From NCBI GenBank assembly GCA_046349615.1, contig JAXMBZ010000008.1:130070-194069 (forward strand): DNA of 64,000 nt, read 5' to 3'. The position numbers were made by a program, and so were the translations under genes. Shown here one piece after another: positions 23,608-33,306 of this stretch. The first letter of the stretch is position 1. Every line of letters begins with the position of its first letter. The notes beneath the pieces were generated by a model, which saw only the letters and a list, made by a program, of their open reading frames with translations, made no database searches and was not told where the DNA came from. This DNA comes from JADJNY01 sp046349615 (GTDB lineage: Bacteria > Planctomycetota > UBA1135 > GCA-002686595).

Positions 23608-24795
23608 ATGTCCGACATCGTCATCATCGGCGGCTGCGGCCACGTCGGCCTCCCGCTCGGACTCGCCTTCGCGAAGGCCGGAAAGAAGGTCGTCGCGCTC
23701 GACATCGACGCGAAGAAGGTCGCCGAGACGAACGCGGGCAAGATGCCGTTCATCGACGCGGGCGCGGACGAGCTCCTGCTCGAGGTCCGCAAGTCGAAGA
23801 AGTTCGAGGCGACCACCGACGCGAAGTGCATCCAGCAGGCGGACACGGTCGTCACCGTGATCGGTACGCCGCTCGACGAGCACCTGAACCCGCGCCTCGA
23901 GGTGTACGGCGACATGCTGCGCAAGGACCGCTCGTTCCTCCGGAACGGCCAGCTCCTGATCATGCGCAGCACGGTCTACCCGGGCACGACCGACCACGTC
24001 GCGCACGCGCTCAAGACCGCGGGCATCGAGGTCGACGTCGCGTTCTGCCCGGAGCGCGTCGCGCAGGGCGTCGCGCTCGAGGAGATCCACTCGCTCCCGC
24101 AGATCGTGTCCGGCACGACGCCGAAGGCGCTCGAGCGCGCGAAGGCGCTCTTCAAGCTGCTGACGCCCGACTTGATCGAGCTCCCGACCGTCGGCGCCGA
24201 GCTCACGAAGCTCTACAACAACGCGTGGCGCTACATCCAGTTCGCGGCGGCCAACCAGTTCTACATGATCGCGAACGACTACGGCCTCGACTTCTACGAG
24301 ATCCACCGCGCGATGACGGAGAAGTACCCGCGCGGGAAGGGCTTCCCGAAGGCCGGTTTCGCCGCGGGCCCGTGTCTCTTCAAGGACACGATGCAGCTCT
24401 CGACGTTCAACGACAACGCGTTCTTCCTCGGGCACAGCGCGATGCTCGTCAACGAAGGCCTGCCGAACTACCTCGTGCGCCGCGCGGCGCAGAAGTACGA
24501 CCTGCGCAGCCTGACGGTCGGCATCCTCGGCATGACGTTCAAGTCCGACTGCGACGACCCGCGTGACTCGCTGTCGTACAAGCTCAAGAAGTCGCTCGCG
24601 TTCGAGGCGAAGGAAGTGCTCTGCGCCGATCCGTACCTCGAGCGGCCCTGGATCCTCCCCGCCGAGGAGGTGATCGCGCGTTCCGCGCTGATCTTCATCG
24701 GCACGCCCCACAGCGCGTACAAGAAGCTCGATTTCAAAGGCAAGCCGGTGATCGACGTGTGGAAGTCGGTCCCGGGAGGAATGACGGTCGTATGA
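23608..24795 (+). CDS. UDP-glucose/UDP-ManNAc-type nucleotide-sugar dehydrogenase
   Basis: 395 residues of the UDP-glucose/GDP-mannose dehydrogenase family, which oxidise a sugar nucleotide to its uronic acid using two NAD. The Rossmann start is IVIIGGCGHVGLPLGLAF; NNAWRYIQFAAANQFY is the central helix, and the catalytic thiol is Cys256 in GPCLFKD (family form G-x-CxPKD). A C-terminal segment GMTFKSDCDDPRDS binds the nucleotide sugar. The next gene, a sugar epimerase-like protein, overlaps by four bases. Together they likely make a precursor for surface polysaccharide. Confidence 0.92.
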   Translation: MSDIVIIGGCGHVGLPLGLAFAKAGKKVVALDIDAKKVAETNAGKMPFIDAGADELLLEVRKSKKFEATTDAKCIQQADTVVTVIGTPLDEHLNPRLEVYGDMLRKDRSFLRNGQLLIMRSTVYPGTTDHVAHALKTAGIEVDVAFCPERVAQGVALEEIHSLPQIVSGTTPKALERAKALFKLLTPDLIELPTVGAELTKLYNNAWRYIQFAAANQFYMIANDYGLDFYEIHRAMTEKYPRGKGFPKAGFAAGPCLFKDTMQLSTFNDNAFFLGHSAMLVNEGLPNYLVRRAAQKYDLRSLTVGILGMTFKSDCDDPRDSLSYKLKKSLAFEAKEVLCADPYLERPWILPAEEVIARSALIFIGTPHSAYKKLDFKGKPVIDVWKSVPGGMTVV

Positions 24796-25814
24796 AAGTC
24801 CTGGTCACCGGTTCGAACGGCTTCATCGCGGGGTACCTCGTTTCCGAGCTGCTCCAGAACGGCTACGAGGTCGTCGGCATCGACAACTTCAGCAAGTACG
24901 GCAAGGTCGCGAAGTCGTACGACACGCACCCGAAGTACAAGCTCGTCGAGGGCGACGCGAAGGACGTCGAGCTGCTCAAGAAGCTCGTCGCCGACTGCGA
25001 TCACTTCGTGATCTGCGCCGCGATGATCGGCGGCATCAGCTACTTCCACAAGTACGCCTACGACCTGATCGCCGAGAACGACCGCATCACCGCGGCCGCG
25101 TTCGACGCCGCGATCTGGGCGAAGAAGAACGGCAAGCTCCAGAAGGCGACGCTGCTCAGCTCGTCGATGGTGTACGAGAGCACGAAGATCTTCCCGACGC
25201 CCGAGGGCGCGCAGCTCACGTCGCCGCCGCCGCTCTCGACGTACGGCTTCCAGAAGCTGTCGTGCGAGTACTACGCGCGCGGCGCGTTCGAGCAGTACCA
25301 GCTCCCGTACACGATCGTGCGGCCCTTCAACTGCGTCGGCATCGGCGAAGGCCGTGCGCGCGGCGAGCACGAGATCTACTCGGGCAACGTGAAGCTCGCG
25401 ATGAGCCACGTCGTGCCGGACCTCGTGCAGAAGGTGGTCAAGGGCCAGGACCCGCTGCACATCCTCGGCGACGGCAAGCAGGTGCGGCACTACACCTACG
25501 GCGGCGACCTCGCGCGCGGCATCCGCGTGTGCATCGAGCACCCGAAGGCGCTCAACGAGGACTTCAACATCTCGACGCCGGTCCCGACGACGGTGCTCGA
25601 GCTCGCCGAGGCGATCTGGAAGAAGATCCACGGCGCGAAGAAGCCGTTCCGCTTCGTCTCGGACAAGCCGTTCGAGTACGACGTGCAGCTGCGCACGCCC
25701 GACGTGAGCAAATCGAAGAAGCTGCTCGGCTTCGAAGCGACGACGAACCTCGACGCGATCCTCGACGAGGTCGTGCCGTGGATCAAGGAACAGGTCGAGC
25801 GCGGGACGATCTGA
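24792..25814 (+). CDS. NAD-dependent nucleotide-sugar epimerase/dehydratase (extended SDR)
   Basis: 340 residues. The N-terminal NAD motif is VTGSNGFIAGYL (TGxxGFIG form), with an acidic residue in VVGIDNFSKYGKV. The catalytic set is SSS near residue 120 and YGFQK (YxxxK) near 153-157. Later GDGKQVRHYTYGGDLARGI is typical of UDP-sugar epimerases. ATG 24792 overlaps the dehydrogenase stop, so the two act in one pathway, perhaps converting a UDP-uronate. The exact sugar cannot be read from sequence. Confidence 0.92.
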   Translation: MKVLVTGSNGFIAGYLVSELLQNGYEVVGIDNFSKYGKVAKSYDTHPKYKLVEGDAKDVELLKKLVADCDHFVICAAMIGGISYFHKYAYDLIAENDRITAAAFDAAIWAKKNGKLQKATLLSSSMVYESTKIFPTPEGAQLTSPPPLSTYGFQKLSCEYYARGAFEQYQLPYTIVRPFNCVGIGEGRARGEHEIYSGNVKLAMSHVVPDLVQKVVKGQDPLHILGDGKQVRHYTYGGDLARGIRVCIEHPKALNEDFNISTPVPTTVLELAEAIWKKIHGAKKPFRFVSDKPFEYDVQLRTPDVSKSKKLLGFEATTNLDAILDEVVPWIKEQVERGTI

Positions 25815-25941
25815 GTCCGCGCGACGACGCGAGTTCACTCCCGACGGGCGCCACGCGGCGCCCGTTCGCATTTCCTCGACGCCGACGCGCGCCTCGGGGC
25901 TCGACCTGGACAGAGTCGGCGATCGGAGCGAAGCTCTCGCC

Positions 25942-26196
25942 TTGGACCTCCATCTGCCTCCCGAGCTCCGAAAGCTCCTCGAACACGAGCGTTCGGCGGG
26001 TCACTACGCTTCGGCCAGCGACGTCGTCCGCGAAGCGCTGCGCGTGCTCGCTCAGGATCGGAAGTGGCGGGCCGGCGTGCGCCGCAAGATCGCCGCGGGG
26101 ATGGCTCAGGTTCGTGCCGGTCGGCTCGTGGAAGGGGACCGAGCCGTCGCCAAGCTTCGCCGTCGGATCGGCTCGCGCCGCGGCAAGCCGTCGTGA
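25942..26196 (+). CDS. parD: ParD-like type II antitoxin (ribbon-helix-helix)
   Basis: 84 residues from TTG 25942. It has the ParD/CopG pattern: a short strand DLHLPPELRKLLE, a helix with GHYASASDVVREALRVLAQ, then a Lys/Arg-rich C-terminal tail that would grip the toxin. Its stop overlaps the GTG of the ParE-like reading frame, the usual ParDE coupling. The toxin frame has two nonsense codons, so the antitoxin appears orphaned. No ATG is available in frame upstream. Confidence 0.8.
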   Translation: MDLHLPPELRKLLEHERSAGHYASASDVVREALRVLAQDRKWRAGVRRKIAAGMAQVRAGRLVEGDRAVAKLRRRIGSRRGKPS

Positions 26197-26490
26197 CCCG
26201 CTGGCAGCTCACCGAGCTCGCTGCGCGCGATCTCCGAGAGACCCTCGACTTCGTCGAGTCGGAGAGTGGTCCTGTTCGGGCGGAGCGCGTCCTCGACGAC
26301 TTCGTCCGAGCGTTCGATCGTCTCGCGGCGTGACCTCCGATCGGACACACACGCCATGACCTGACCGATCTCGACGTGTCGTTCTGGCCGGTGCACGCGT
26401 GGCTCGTCGTCTAACGTCAGGATCGGCGTCGGCTCGTGAGCGTGCGTGTCGTGAGCGGGCACTGCGACCTGCGTGAGTTGCTGGGCAACG
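26193..26490 (+). pseudogene. parE: Decayed ParE-like toxin gene
   Basis: GTG 26193 starts a ParE/RelE-type frame TRWQLTELAARDLRETLDF. It meets TGA at 26331-26333, then resumes in the same frame with PPIGHTRHDLTDLDVSFW and PVHAWLVV, stops at TAA 26412-26414 where ParE proteins have the Tyr of LVVYR, and continues with RVVSGHCDLRELLG. No frameshift is needed: two point mutations inactivate an otherwise complete toxin. Confidence 0.85.
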
Positions 26491-26539
26491 GAACGACCCC
26501 ACCAGAAGCGGCCGTGCTCGATGGACGTGACTCCGCGCG

Positions 26540-28378
26540 TCACTTCCCCTTCGCCGCGAACGCCGCCTCCAACGCCTTCTTCCCGCCGACGACCGGCAAC
26601 TCGAGCAGCGTGTCCGCGAGGTGGAGCTCGAGCTTCGTGCCCGGTTCGGGCCACAGCGTGAAGTCGCGGTCGCTCGCGAACACCATCAGTCCGATGCGCT
26701 TCCCCGCGGCGATCACCTGGTCGTCGGGCTGGAGGTCGAACGTCACCGTCACCGGCTTCCCCGGCACGAGCGGCTCTTCCTTCTCGAGCGAGTTACGGTT
26801 CTTCGGGTCGGCCCAACCGCGCGTGATCACGTTCTCGAGGATCGGCGCCTTGTCCGTCCACGGCAGCGACACGAGCCACACCGACAAGTTCGTCGCGGGC
26901 TTGTCGCACGCGAGCGTGATCGTCACGCGCGCGGTGCCCGACACGTGCACGGGCTTCGACAAGACCGGCGTCGCGTAGAGGAGCCGCGTCGGCGATTCCT
27001 CGGCCTTCGCGAGCGTCGCGCCGTCGAGCGCGACGTCGTCGACGAGCGTCTCGCGCGCGCGATCGGCGGCAGCGGTGAACGCGAGCTCGCCGAGCTTCTT
27101 CCCGCCCGCTCGCGGGTGGAGCACGACGTTCGCGGCGTCGGGGTTCGGCCAATCGGCGTACGCGGTCGGCTTCGACGGCTTGTCGCCCTCGCGCACGATG
27201 AACGCGCGCGGCCCCTTCTCCACGCCGTTGTCGATGCCGAGCAGGTACTTCGTGAACCACTTGTCGACGAGCTCGAACGGCGGCGGTCCGCCGTGCGCGC
27301 CCTGGTGCCAGTAGCCGACGACCGGGACGCCCTTCTTCTCGAGCGCCTTGAAGATGCGCGTCGAGTGCTCAGGCATCACGTTCCAGTCGTTGAAGCCGTG
27401 CGACATCAAGCACGCGGCCTTCATCGGCCCGAGATCGAGCAGGTAGTCGCGCTCCGCCCAGAACGCGTTCCAGTCGCCGTGCTCGCGATCCTCTCGCTTC
27501 ATCATCACCTCGTCGCGTACGTGCTGATCGCACCACGCGTCCGTGGCCGGATCGCCGCTGTGGATGAAGTCGTAGAGCACGTCGACGTCCTCGCCCATGT
27601 AGCCGCCGGGAGCGCGCACGAGCCCGTTCGAGCGGTAGTAGTGGTAGTACGACGTGTTCGGCGCGATCGGCACGATCGCTTCGAGGCCGACGACGCCCGT
27701 CGTCGCCGCGGCGAGCGGCAGCGTGCCGTTGTAGGACGTGCCGATCATGCCGACCTTGCCCGTGCACCAGCTCGCGACGACGGGCTCGCCGCCGACGTGC
27801 GCGCTCCAACCCTTCGCGCGGCCGCACAACCAGTCGATCACGGCCTTGGGCGCGAGCGACTCGTTGTCGCCGCCGACCGTCGGGCAGCCGTCGGACCAAC
27901 CGGTGCCCGGCGACGACGAGTGCACGACCGCGAACCCGCGCGGCACCCACGTGCGCACTTCGCTCTTCGCGATCATGCCCGGCTTTTCGCTGCGCGGGAC
28001 GTGCGCCATCGTCGTGCGCGCGATCGGCTTCCCGCCGAGCTCCTGCTTCGGGTTCCAGAAGAAGCGCTTGTCGTCGGGGCCGGTGCCGGCGAAGTACGGC
28101 GACGTCTCGTAGACGACGGCCACCTTCAAGCCCTCGGTGTTCGTCTGCTTGGGACGCGTGACGTCGACGTGCATGCGGTCGAGCTTGCCGTCGCCGTCCG
28201 AATCGAACGTCGTCTCGACCCACAGGAACTCCTCGATCCACTCCTTCGAGTCCTTGAACGCGTCGACGACTTGCGCCTGTCCGTCGACGACGACGGGACC
28301 GCTCCGCACCGGCGGATCCTCGACGGAGAGCGCGACGGAGAGCGGCGAGCCGAGCGAGACGAGGAGGAGGACGTGCAT
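26540..28378 (-). CDS. Xaa-Pro dipeptidyl-peptidase/CocE-NonD family hydrolase (S15)
   Basis: 612 residues with an N-terminal hydrophobic segment suitable as a signal peptide. The alpha/beta-hydrolase core includes SPYFAGTGPDD, SSSPGTGWSDG and the nucleophile elbow GTSYNGT (Ser near residue 224). HGFNDWNV and HQGAHGG provide probable Asp/His positions, and the C-terminal jelly-roll region ends with EPGTKLELHLADT. S15 members cleave X-Pro dipeptides or esters. Start ATG 28378 follows GGAG; the much longer upstream frame overlaps other genes and is rejected. Confidence 0.88.
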   Translation of the reverse strand: MHVLLLVSLGSPLSVALSVEDPPVRSGPVVVDGQAQVVDAFKDSKEWIEEFLWVETTFDSDGDGKLDRMHVDVTRPKQTNTEGLKVAVVYETSPYFAGTGPDDKRFFWNPKQELGGKPIARTTMAHVPRSEKPGMIAKSEVRTWVPRGFAVVHSSSPGTGWSDGCPTVGGDNESLAPKAVIDWLCGRAKGWSAHVGGEPVVASWCTGKVGMIGTSYNGTLPLAAATTGVVGLEAIVPIAPNTSYYHYYRSNGLVRAPGGYMGEDVDVLYDFIHSGDPATDAWCDQHVRDEVMMKREDREHGDWNAFWAERDYLLDLGPMKAACLMSHGFNDWNVMPEHSTRIFKALEKKGVPVVGYWHQGAHGGPPPFELVDKWFTKYLLGIDNGVEKGPRAFIVREGDKPSKPTAYADWPNPDAANVVLHPRAGGKKLGELAFTAAADRARETLVDDVALDGATLAKAEESPTRLLYATPVLSKPVHVSGTARVTITLACDKPATNLSVWLVSLPWTDKAPILENVITRGWADPKNRNSLEKEEPLVPGKPVTVTFDLQPDDQVIAAGKRIGLMVFASDRDFTLWPEPGTKLELHLADTLLELPVVGGKKALEAAFAAKGK

Positions 28379-28497
28379 GGGGGCTCCGTGGAGCGTGCGA
28401 GGGTCGGCGGACGGCGCCGTGGCGATGCGCGGATCGAGCGCGCGACTCCCGCCAGCATGCCGGGCCGACGGCGCGCTTCCAACACGCGCGCGGCGGC

Positions 28498-30882
28498 TCA
28501 CTCGAGCTTCAAGTTGCCCCAGTACGCGCCCTCGAGCACCGCTCCGTCCGGCGCGAGCGACAGCGTCTTGAGCACGAGTTCGCCGCCCTCGGGCGCGACG
28601 TACTCGATCTCGAACGGCTGCGGTTCGCGCTGCGCTTCGATCGTCTGCGGGTCGAGGCGCACCGCGAGTTGCGGCTCGGGGTTGTTCGAGTTCGCGCGGA
28701 TCAGGAACGCGCGGAACCCGACGGGACCCGAGAACCCGCCGTCCTGCGCGCGCGGCAGCACGCCGAACACGCCGCGCAGCTTGTGCGCGCCGGCGGGGAG
28801 CCGCAGCCGCAGCTTCGACGGCGCGTGCGAGAGGAGCACGGTGCCCGGCCCCGCGCGGCGCACGCCGCCTTCCATCGGGAGCTGGCTCTGGAACGGCGCG
28901 AGGTCGAGCCCGAGCGTCGTCAGGCTCTTCTGGATCGCGGTGAGCGTCTCGCGCGCGATCCTCGGCGGCCGCGGCTCCTCGAGGATGCGCACGTCGATCT
29001 CGCTCTCGTAGAAGTCGGGCTCGCCGGCGGGCGGCAGGAACACGATGCGCGCGAGGCGGTGCTGCGCGTCCGCGTCGAAGAGCGTGAGCCACTCCGCCGT
29101 GTTCGCGAGCAACGGATCGACGATCGCGCCCGCGCGCAGCATCGACGGCACGATCGCGTTGCGCGCGACGCGGCCGTCGTGCGAATGGAGCTCGATCCAC
29201 GGTTGCGGCGAGCGCAGGAGGAGGCCGCGCGCGCGCCCCGCGAGGCTCGGGCGCACGTCGGCCTCGAGCACGTGGAGCCCGTCTCCGAGCGCGCCGACGT
29301 CGAGCGCTTCCCCGAAGCGCACGCGGCGTTCGAGCACGACGCGCGGCTCCACACGCTCCTGGCGCTCCTGGCGCGCCGCGTCGCGCCGGTGGAGGAGGAG
29401 GAAGCCCTGCTCCGCCTCGACCGGCTCGAAGTCCTGCGCGAGCACGCGCAGGAGGCGCGCGTCGTCGAGCGTCGGCAGGCGTTGGTCGAGGCTCGTCAGC
29501 GCGAACACGACGTACTCGGGCGCGTCGGGCGCGGTGAAATGACGTGCGTTGCGCTCCTGGAGCTCCGCGTCGAACGTCACGTAGGACTGGAACACGGGCC
29601 GCGGCTTCCAGTTCCAATCCGAGAGCAGCATCAGCCCGTTCTGGAACGGCACGACGTCGACGGGCGCGCGTCCGACGCGCTGGCGGAGCACGGGGAGGCT
29701 CCACGCCTGGAGCGCGGACTCGCGCTCGCGCCGGCCCTCCTCGCGGATCCACGTCGGGTTCGCCAGGATCACGGCGCCGTTCTCCGTCCACGTCGCGCGC
29801 GACGCGAGCTCGGACGAGAACGGCATCGAGCCCGTGCGCGCCGCGAGCGCGCCGACCCCGCAGACGACGAGCGTCGACACGCGCAGGCCGAGCGCGCACG
29901 CCGCGCGCGCTCCCTGTTCGCCCGTGCGCCGCGCGAGGAACGCCGTCGCGCCGACGATCGCGAAGAAGATCGGCGTGTGGTCGCTGCCGCGGACGAAGCC
30001 CTGCTTGAACGCGAGGAACGCGAAGGCCGCGAACGCTGCCGCGCGCGCGAACTCGACCCGCGGCGTGCCGCGCCCGATCGTCGCGAGCGCGAGGCGGAGT
30101 GCCAGGCACCCGAGCGCGAGGAGCGCGAGCTGGAGGAGCTCGCGCGGCGCCTCCGTCGACATCGCCGCGTCGTACCCCGACGACACGCGCAACGACGTCG
30201 CGACCCACGCCGGGAAGTCGAAGAGCGACTGTCCCGCGCCGACCCACGCGAGCGCGAACACGGCCGCGAGGCCCGCGGCGGTCGCGAACGCGCGCTTCGG
30301 CGACGCGGCCTTCGCGCGCGCGCCGAGGAGCACGGCGAGCAGCGGAAGCGCGAGCAGCAGGAAGGTGAACTTGATCGTCCCGAGGAGCAGCACGAGCGCG
30401 CCGGCTCCGAACACGCGCCCGCCGCGTTCGGGCCGATCGAGCGCGAGGTCGAACGCCGCGAACGCGGCGAGGTACAGCGCGGCGTCGCCCGGGACGTCGA
30501 GCACGAACAGCGCCGCGATCGCGAGCGCGCGCTCGAGCACGGGCAGTCTCCACGCCGCGCGCACGAGCACGGCGGCGCAGACGAACTTCACGAGCACGTC
30601 GCCGACGAGGAAGCGCGCGACCCAGAGCCGCTCGTCGAACGACACGCCCTGCAGCCAACCCCACGGGCCCCACGTGTAGATCCAGTCGACGCCCGCGCGC
30701 GCGCCGCGCGCGAAGAGCTCGTTCAACGCCGAGCAGAAACCGGCGTCGATCGCCGTCGTCGGCACCGTCGTCGCGGGCGAGGTCAGCGAGAGCGCGAGCA
30801 CGACGACGACGAGCGCTTGGAGCGCGAGCTCCTGGCCCGATGCGCCGCCGCGGAACTCGCTCCATCGCTCGCGGAGGCTCAC
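28498..30882 (-). CDS. Giant polytopic membrane protein, family A copy 3
   Basis: 794 residues from GTG 30882, overlapping the upstream gene's stop (GTGA). About 10-11 hydrophobic helices in the first 400 residues include YTWGPWGWLQG and LGTIKFTFLLLALPLLAV, and a large soluble C-terminal half has WKPRPVFQSYVTFD and LDQRLPTLDD. This resembles GT-C glycosyltransferase layout (multi-TM plus periplasmic domain), but no diagnostic acidic motif is certain. It is a paralogue of 30879-33287 and of the C-terminal part of 33307-36729. Role in glycan or lipid-linked sugar transfer is inferred only. Confidence 0.75.
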   Translation of the reverse strand: MSLRERWSEFRGGASGQELALQALVVVVLALSLTSPATTVPTTAIDAGFCSALNELFARGARAGVDWIYTWGPWGWLQGVSFDERLWVARFLVGDVLVKFVCAAVLVRAAWRLPVLERALAIAALFVLDVPGDAALYLAAFAAFDLALDRPERGGRVFGAGALVLLLGTIKFTFLLLALPLLAVLLGARAKAASPKRAFATAAGLAAVFALAWVGAGQSLFDFPAWVATSLRVSSGYDAAMSTEAPRELLQLALLALGCLALRLALATIGRGTPRVEFARAAAFAAFAFLAFKQGFVRGSDHTPIFFAIVGATAFLARRTGEQGARAACALGLRVSTLVVCGVGALAARTGSMPFSSELASRATWTENGAVILANPTWIREEGRRERESALQAWSLPVLRQRVGRAPVDVVPFQNGLMLLSDWNWKPRPVFQSYVTFDAELQERNARHFTAPDAPEYVVFALTSLDQRLPTLDDARLLRVLAQDFEPVEAEQGFLLLHRRDAARQERQERVEPRVVLERRVRFGEALDVGALGDGLHVLEADVRPSLAGRARGLLLRSPQPWIELHSHDGRVARNAIVPSMLRAGAIVDPLLANTAEWLTLFDADAQHRLARIVFLPPAGEPDFYESEIDVRILEEPRPPRIARETLTAIQKSLTTLGLDLAPFQSQLPMEGGVRRAGPGTVLLSHAPSKLRLRLPAGAHKLRGVFGVLPRAQDGGFSGPVGFRAFLIRANSNNPEPQLAVRLDPQTIEAQREPQPFEIEYVAPEGGELVLKTLSLAPDGAVLEGAYWGNLKLE

Positions 30883-33287
30883 TTCGGCCCTTCCTCGAGG
30901 CGCTGGAACACCACGCCGGACCAATAGCACCAGTCGCACGCGCCGTCGCCGCGCGGTCCGACGTTCGTGCGCAGCACGACGCGCGTCCTGGGCTGGACGA
31001 TGAACTCCTGGGTCGTCCGCTGCATCGCGCGGTCGGCGGTCTTCCCGCGGGGATCGAGGGCCTGCCGCCACAGCGCGCCGTCGCCGCGCTCCGCGCGCAG
31101 CGCGAGCACGAAGACGGCGCCGTCCGTGCAGATGTCGCCCTCGCCGGGCGGGAGGATCCCGAAGCGCGCGTCGAACCGCCAGCGACCGGGCTCGAGGTCG
31201 AACACGAGCTCCGACGGCGCGTGCACGACGAGCACGGAGCGCTGCTCGACGCTGGCCCGAGAGAAGGGGATCGTCTCGCGCGTGCTCGCGGGAACGCGGT
31301 CGAGCATCGAGAACTGGAGCTCGCGCGCCTTGGCTGGGTCGAACGGCGGCACGGCGCCCGGCACGCGCTCGTAGAGGAGGCCGATCTCGGGGGCGAAAGC
31401 CCGCTCCGCGGCGGGGTCGGGTCGCACGCGCAGCGCGATCACACGCTGGCTCGCACCGCCGGCGCACGCGTTCTCGATCGCGTCCTGTCCGCACAGCCAC
31501 GGATCGACCGGGAATCCGGCGCGCGCCGCGTCCGGCACGATCCGGAACGTGGCCTGGACTCCGCCGTCGAGCTCCACGTCGACGTCGATACGCGGCGTGC
31601 TCAGGAGGAAGGTCGTGAGCGCGCCGGACGCGGTGGGGCGGAAGTCGAGCTTCAACACACCCCCGCGACCGTCGACGGGCGGGAGCTCGATGCGCTCGCC
31701 GAAGCGGACGTCGCGTTCGAGCACGCGTTCGCGCGGCAGGGGCGCGAGCTCGGCCGCTTCCACGTCCGCGCGCTCGAGCAGCAGGTAGCCGCCTTCGGAC
31801 AGGACGGGGCGGTAGCGGCGCAGCACCTCCAGCTCGGCGGGCCCGTCGTCGAGTCCGGGCACGCGTCCGCCCACGGTCGACGATCTCCAGAGGAGGAAGC
31901 GGGGCGCTCGCGCCGAGCGGAAGTGGGCCGCGTTCCGCTCGGCGAGGGCCGCCGTGTACGCCGCGTAGCTCTGGATGACCGGCCGCGGCCGCCAGCGGAG
32001 GTCGTTCAGGAACAGCACACCGAGCTCGACGTGCAGGACGTCGATCTCCGCGTCGCCTACGCGTTCGCGCACTCGGGGAAGTCCGTGCGTCGTCGCGAGC
32101 GCGGCACGTTCGAGCCCGTACGCCTCGGGGAGGATGCCGAGCTCGGTGATCGAGCCCGCATGATCCGCGATGATGGAGTTCCAGCCGGTGAGCAAGCGCG
32201 TGGAGCCGCTCTCGCTCGCGAGCTGCGCGCGCTGATAGCCCCAGAGCGCGAGCAACGCGACGAGGACGCGACCGAGCGCCGCGGCTCCGTCGCTCCGGCG
32301 CGGGTGCTCCACGCGTGTCTCGAACGACCACGGCGCCCACAACGCGTAGCCGAAGCAGGTGAGCGTCGAGCTCCCGCCGGCCACGAAGCCCGCTTTGAAC
32401 GCGACGAAGCCGCCGGCGGCGAAGAGCGCGAGGCGCGCGAGCTGCTCTCGCACGGGCTCGTCCTTCGCGGAGTTCCACACGAGCACCAGTCCTCCGACGA
32501 GGCTCGCGAGTGCGATCCAGACGTCGGCGCTCTCGACGGGCGCGGACATCGCCTGCGCATAGCCCCTCGCGATCGCGAAGGAGGTCGTCACGTAGGCCGG
32601 CAGGTCGAGCGGGCTCTGTCCGCACGCGCACCACAGGAGCAGCAGCGCGCCGAGCGCGCCGAGCAGATGGAGCGCCGCTTCCCGTCTGCGTCCGCGAAGG
32701 AGGTGGAGGAGCGCGACGATCGCGATCGTCGCAACGGCGAGCACGAGGTAGGTGAACTTGATCCACCCCACGAGCGCGAGGAGGAGCCACGCCGGCGACG
32801 ACCTCGAGACGAGGCCGAGGGAGCTCGTCGCTCGCTCGTTCCTCGGCTCGATCAGGACCGCGCCGATCGCCACCACGCTCGCGAAGTAGAACGCTTCCGC
32901 GCCCGGCTCCGGTACGAGCAGCACGAACGCGCAGGCGAGCTTCATCGCGGGTCCGCGAGCGCGCAGCACGCCGCGCGCGAGGAAGGCGCAGAGCGCGAGC
33001 TTCACGACGAACTCGAACCCGAGCTTCCAGGCGTAGAGTTCGGGCTGCCACGCGCTGTGCGCGAACCAGCCGAGCGGGCCGTACGTGAACACGACGTCGA
33101 CGCCGAACCGGAGTCCGTGCACGAGCGCGTACCCGAGCGCCTGCGCCCACGACGGATCGAGCTCGGGGACCGCCGGGTGCTCCGGCGGCGTGAAGCGCGT
33201 CAACCAGAGGAGCGCGAGGAACAGCGCGAAGAGGACGCGCTCCTGGACGGCGTGGCGTGCGGGTCCGGGGGCGTCGGGCGCGGACAT
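30879..33287 (-). CDS. Giant polytopic membrane protein, family A copy 2
   Basis: 802 residues from ATG 33287. It shares with its neighbours an N-terminal ELDPSWAQALGYAL block, VFTYGPLGWFAHS, a GWIKFTYLVLAV helix, and GQSPLDLPAYVTTS. A soluble half has WRPRPVIQSYAAY, a W/R-rich strand GRWRFDARFGILPPGE and a C-terminal CDWCYWSGVVFQRLE. Predicted organisation is about 10 helices then a long exported domain of beta type. The family is unknown to me; GT-C-like architecture is the nearest comparison. It is adjacent to the fusion gene at 33307 on the same strand. Confidence 0.75.
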   Translation of the reverse strand: MSAPDAPGPARHAVQERVLFALFLALLWLTRFTPPEHPAVPELDPSWAQALGYALVHGLRFGVDVVFTYGPLGWFAHSAWQPELYAWKLGFEFVVKLALCAFLARGVLRARGPAMKLACAFVLLVPEPGAEAFYFASVVAIGAVLIEPRNERATSSLGLVSRSSPAWLLLALVGWIKFTYLVLAVATIAIVALLHLLRGRRREAALHLLGALGALLLLWCACGQSPLDLPAYVTTSFAIARGYAQAMSAPVESADVWIALASLVGGLVLVWNSAKDEPVREQLARLALFAAGGFVAFKAGFVAGGSSTLTCFGYALWAPWSFETRVEHPRRSDGAAALGRVLVALLALWGYQRAQLASESGSTRLLTGWNSIIADHAGSITELGILPEAYGLERAALATTHGLPRVRERVGDAEIDVLHVELGVLFLNDLRWRPRPVIQSYAAYTAALAERNAAHFRSARAPRFLLWRSSTVGGRVPGLDDGPAELEVLRRYRPVLSEGGYLLLERADVEAAELAPLPRERVLERDVRFGERIELPPVDGRGGVLKLDFRPTASGALTTFLLSTPRIDVDVELDGGVQATFRIVPDAARAGFPVDPWLCGQDAIENACAGGASQRVIALRVRPDPAAERAFAPEIGLLYERVPGAVPPFDPAKARELQFSMLDRVPASTRETIPFSRASVEQRSVLVVHAPSELVFDLEPGRWRFDARFGILPPGEGDICTDGAVFVLALRAERGDGALWRQALDPRGKTADRAMQRTTQEFIVQPRTRVVLRTNVGPRGDGACDWCYWSGVVFQRLEEGPK

Positions 33288-33306
33288 GAGGGCACGATAC
33301 CCGGCG

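Noticed and set aside
26331..26333. Second selenocysteine codon in the ParE-like frame
   Set aside because: A TAA nonsense codon follows in the same frame, there is no Cys at this place in ParE families and no hairpin after it; gene decay explains it.
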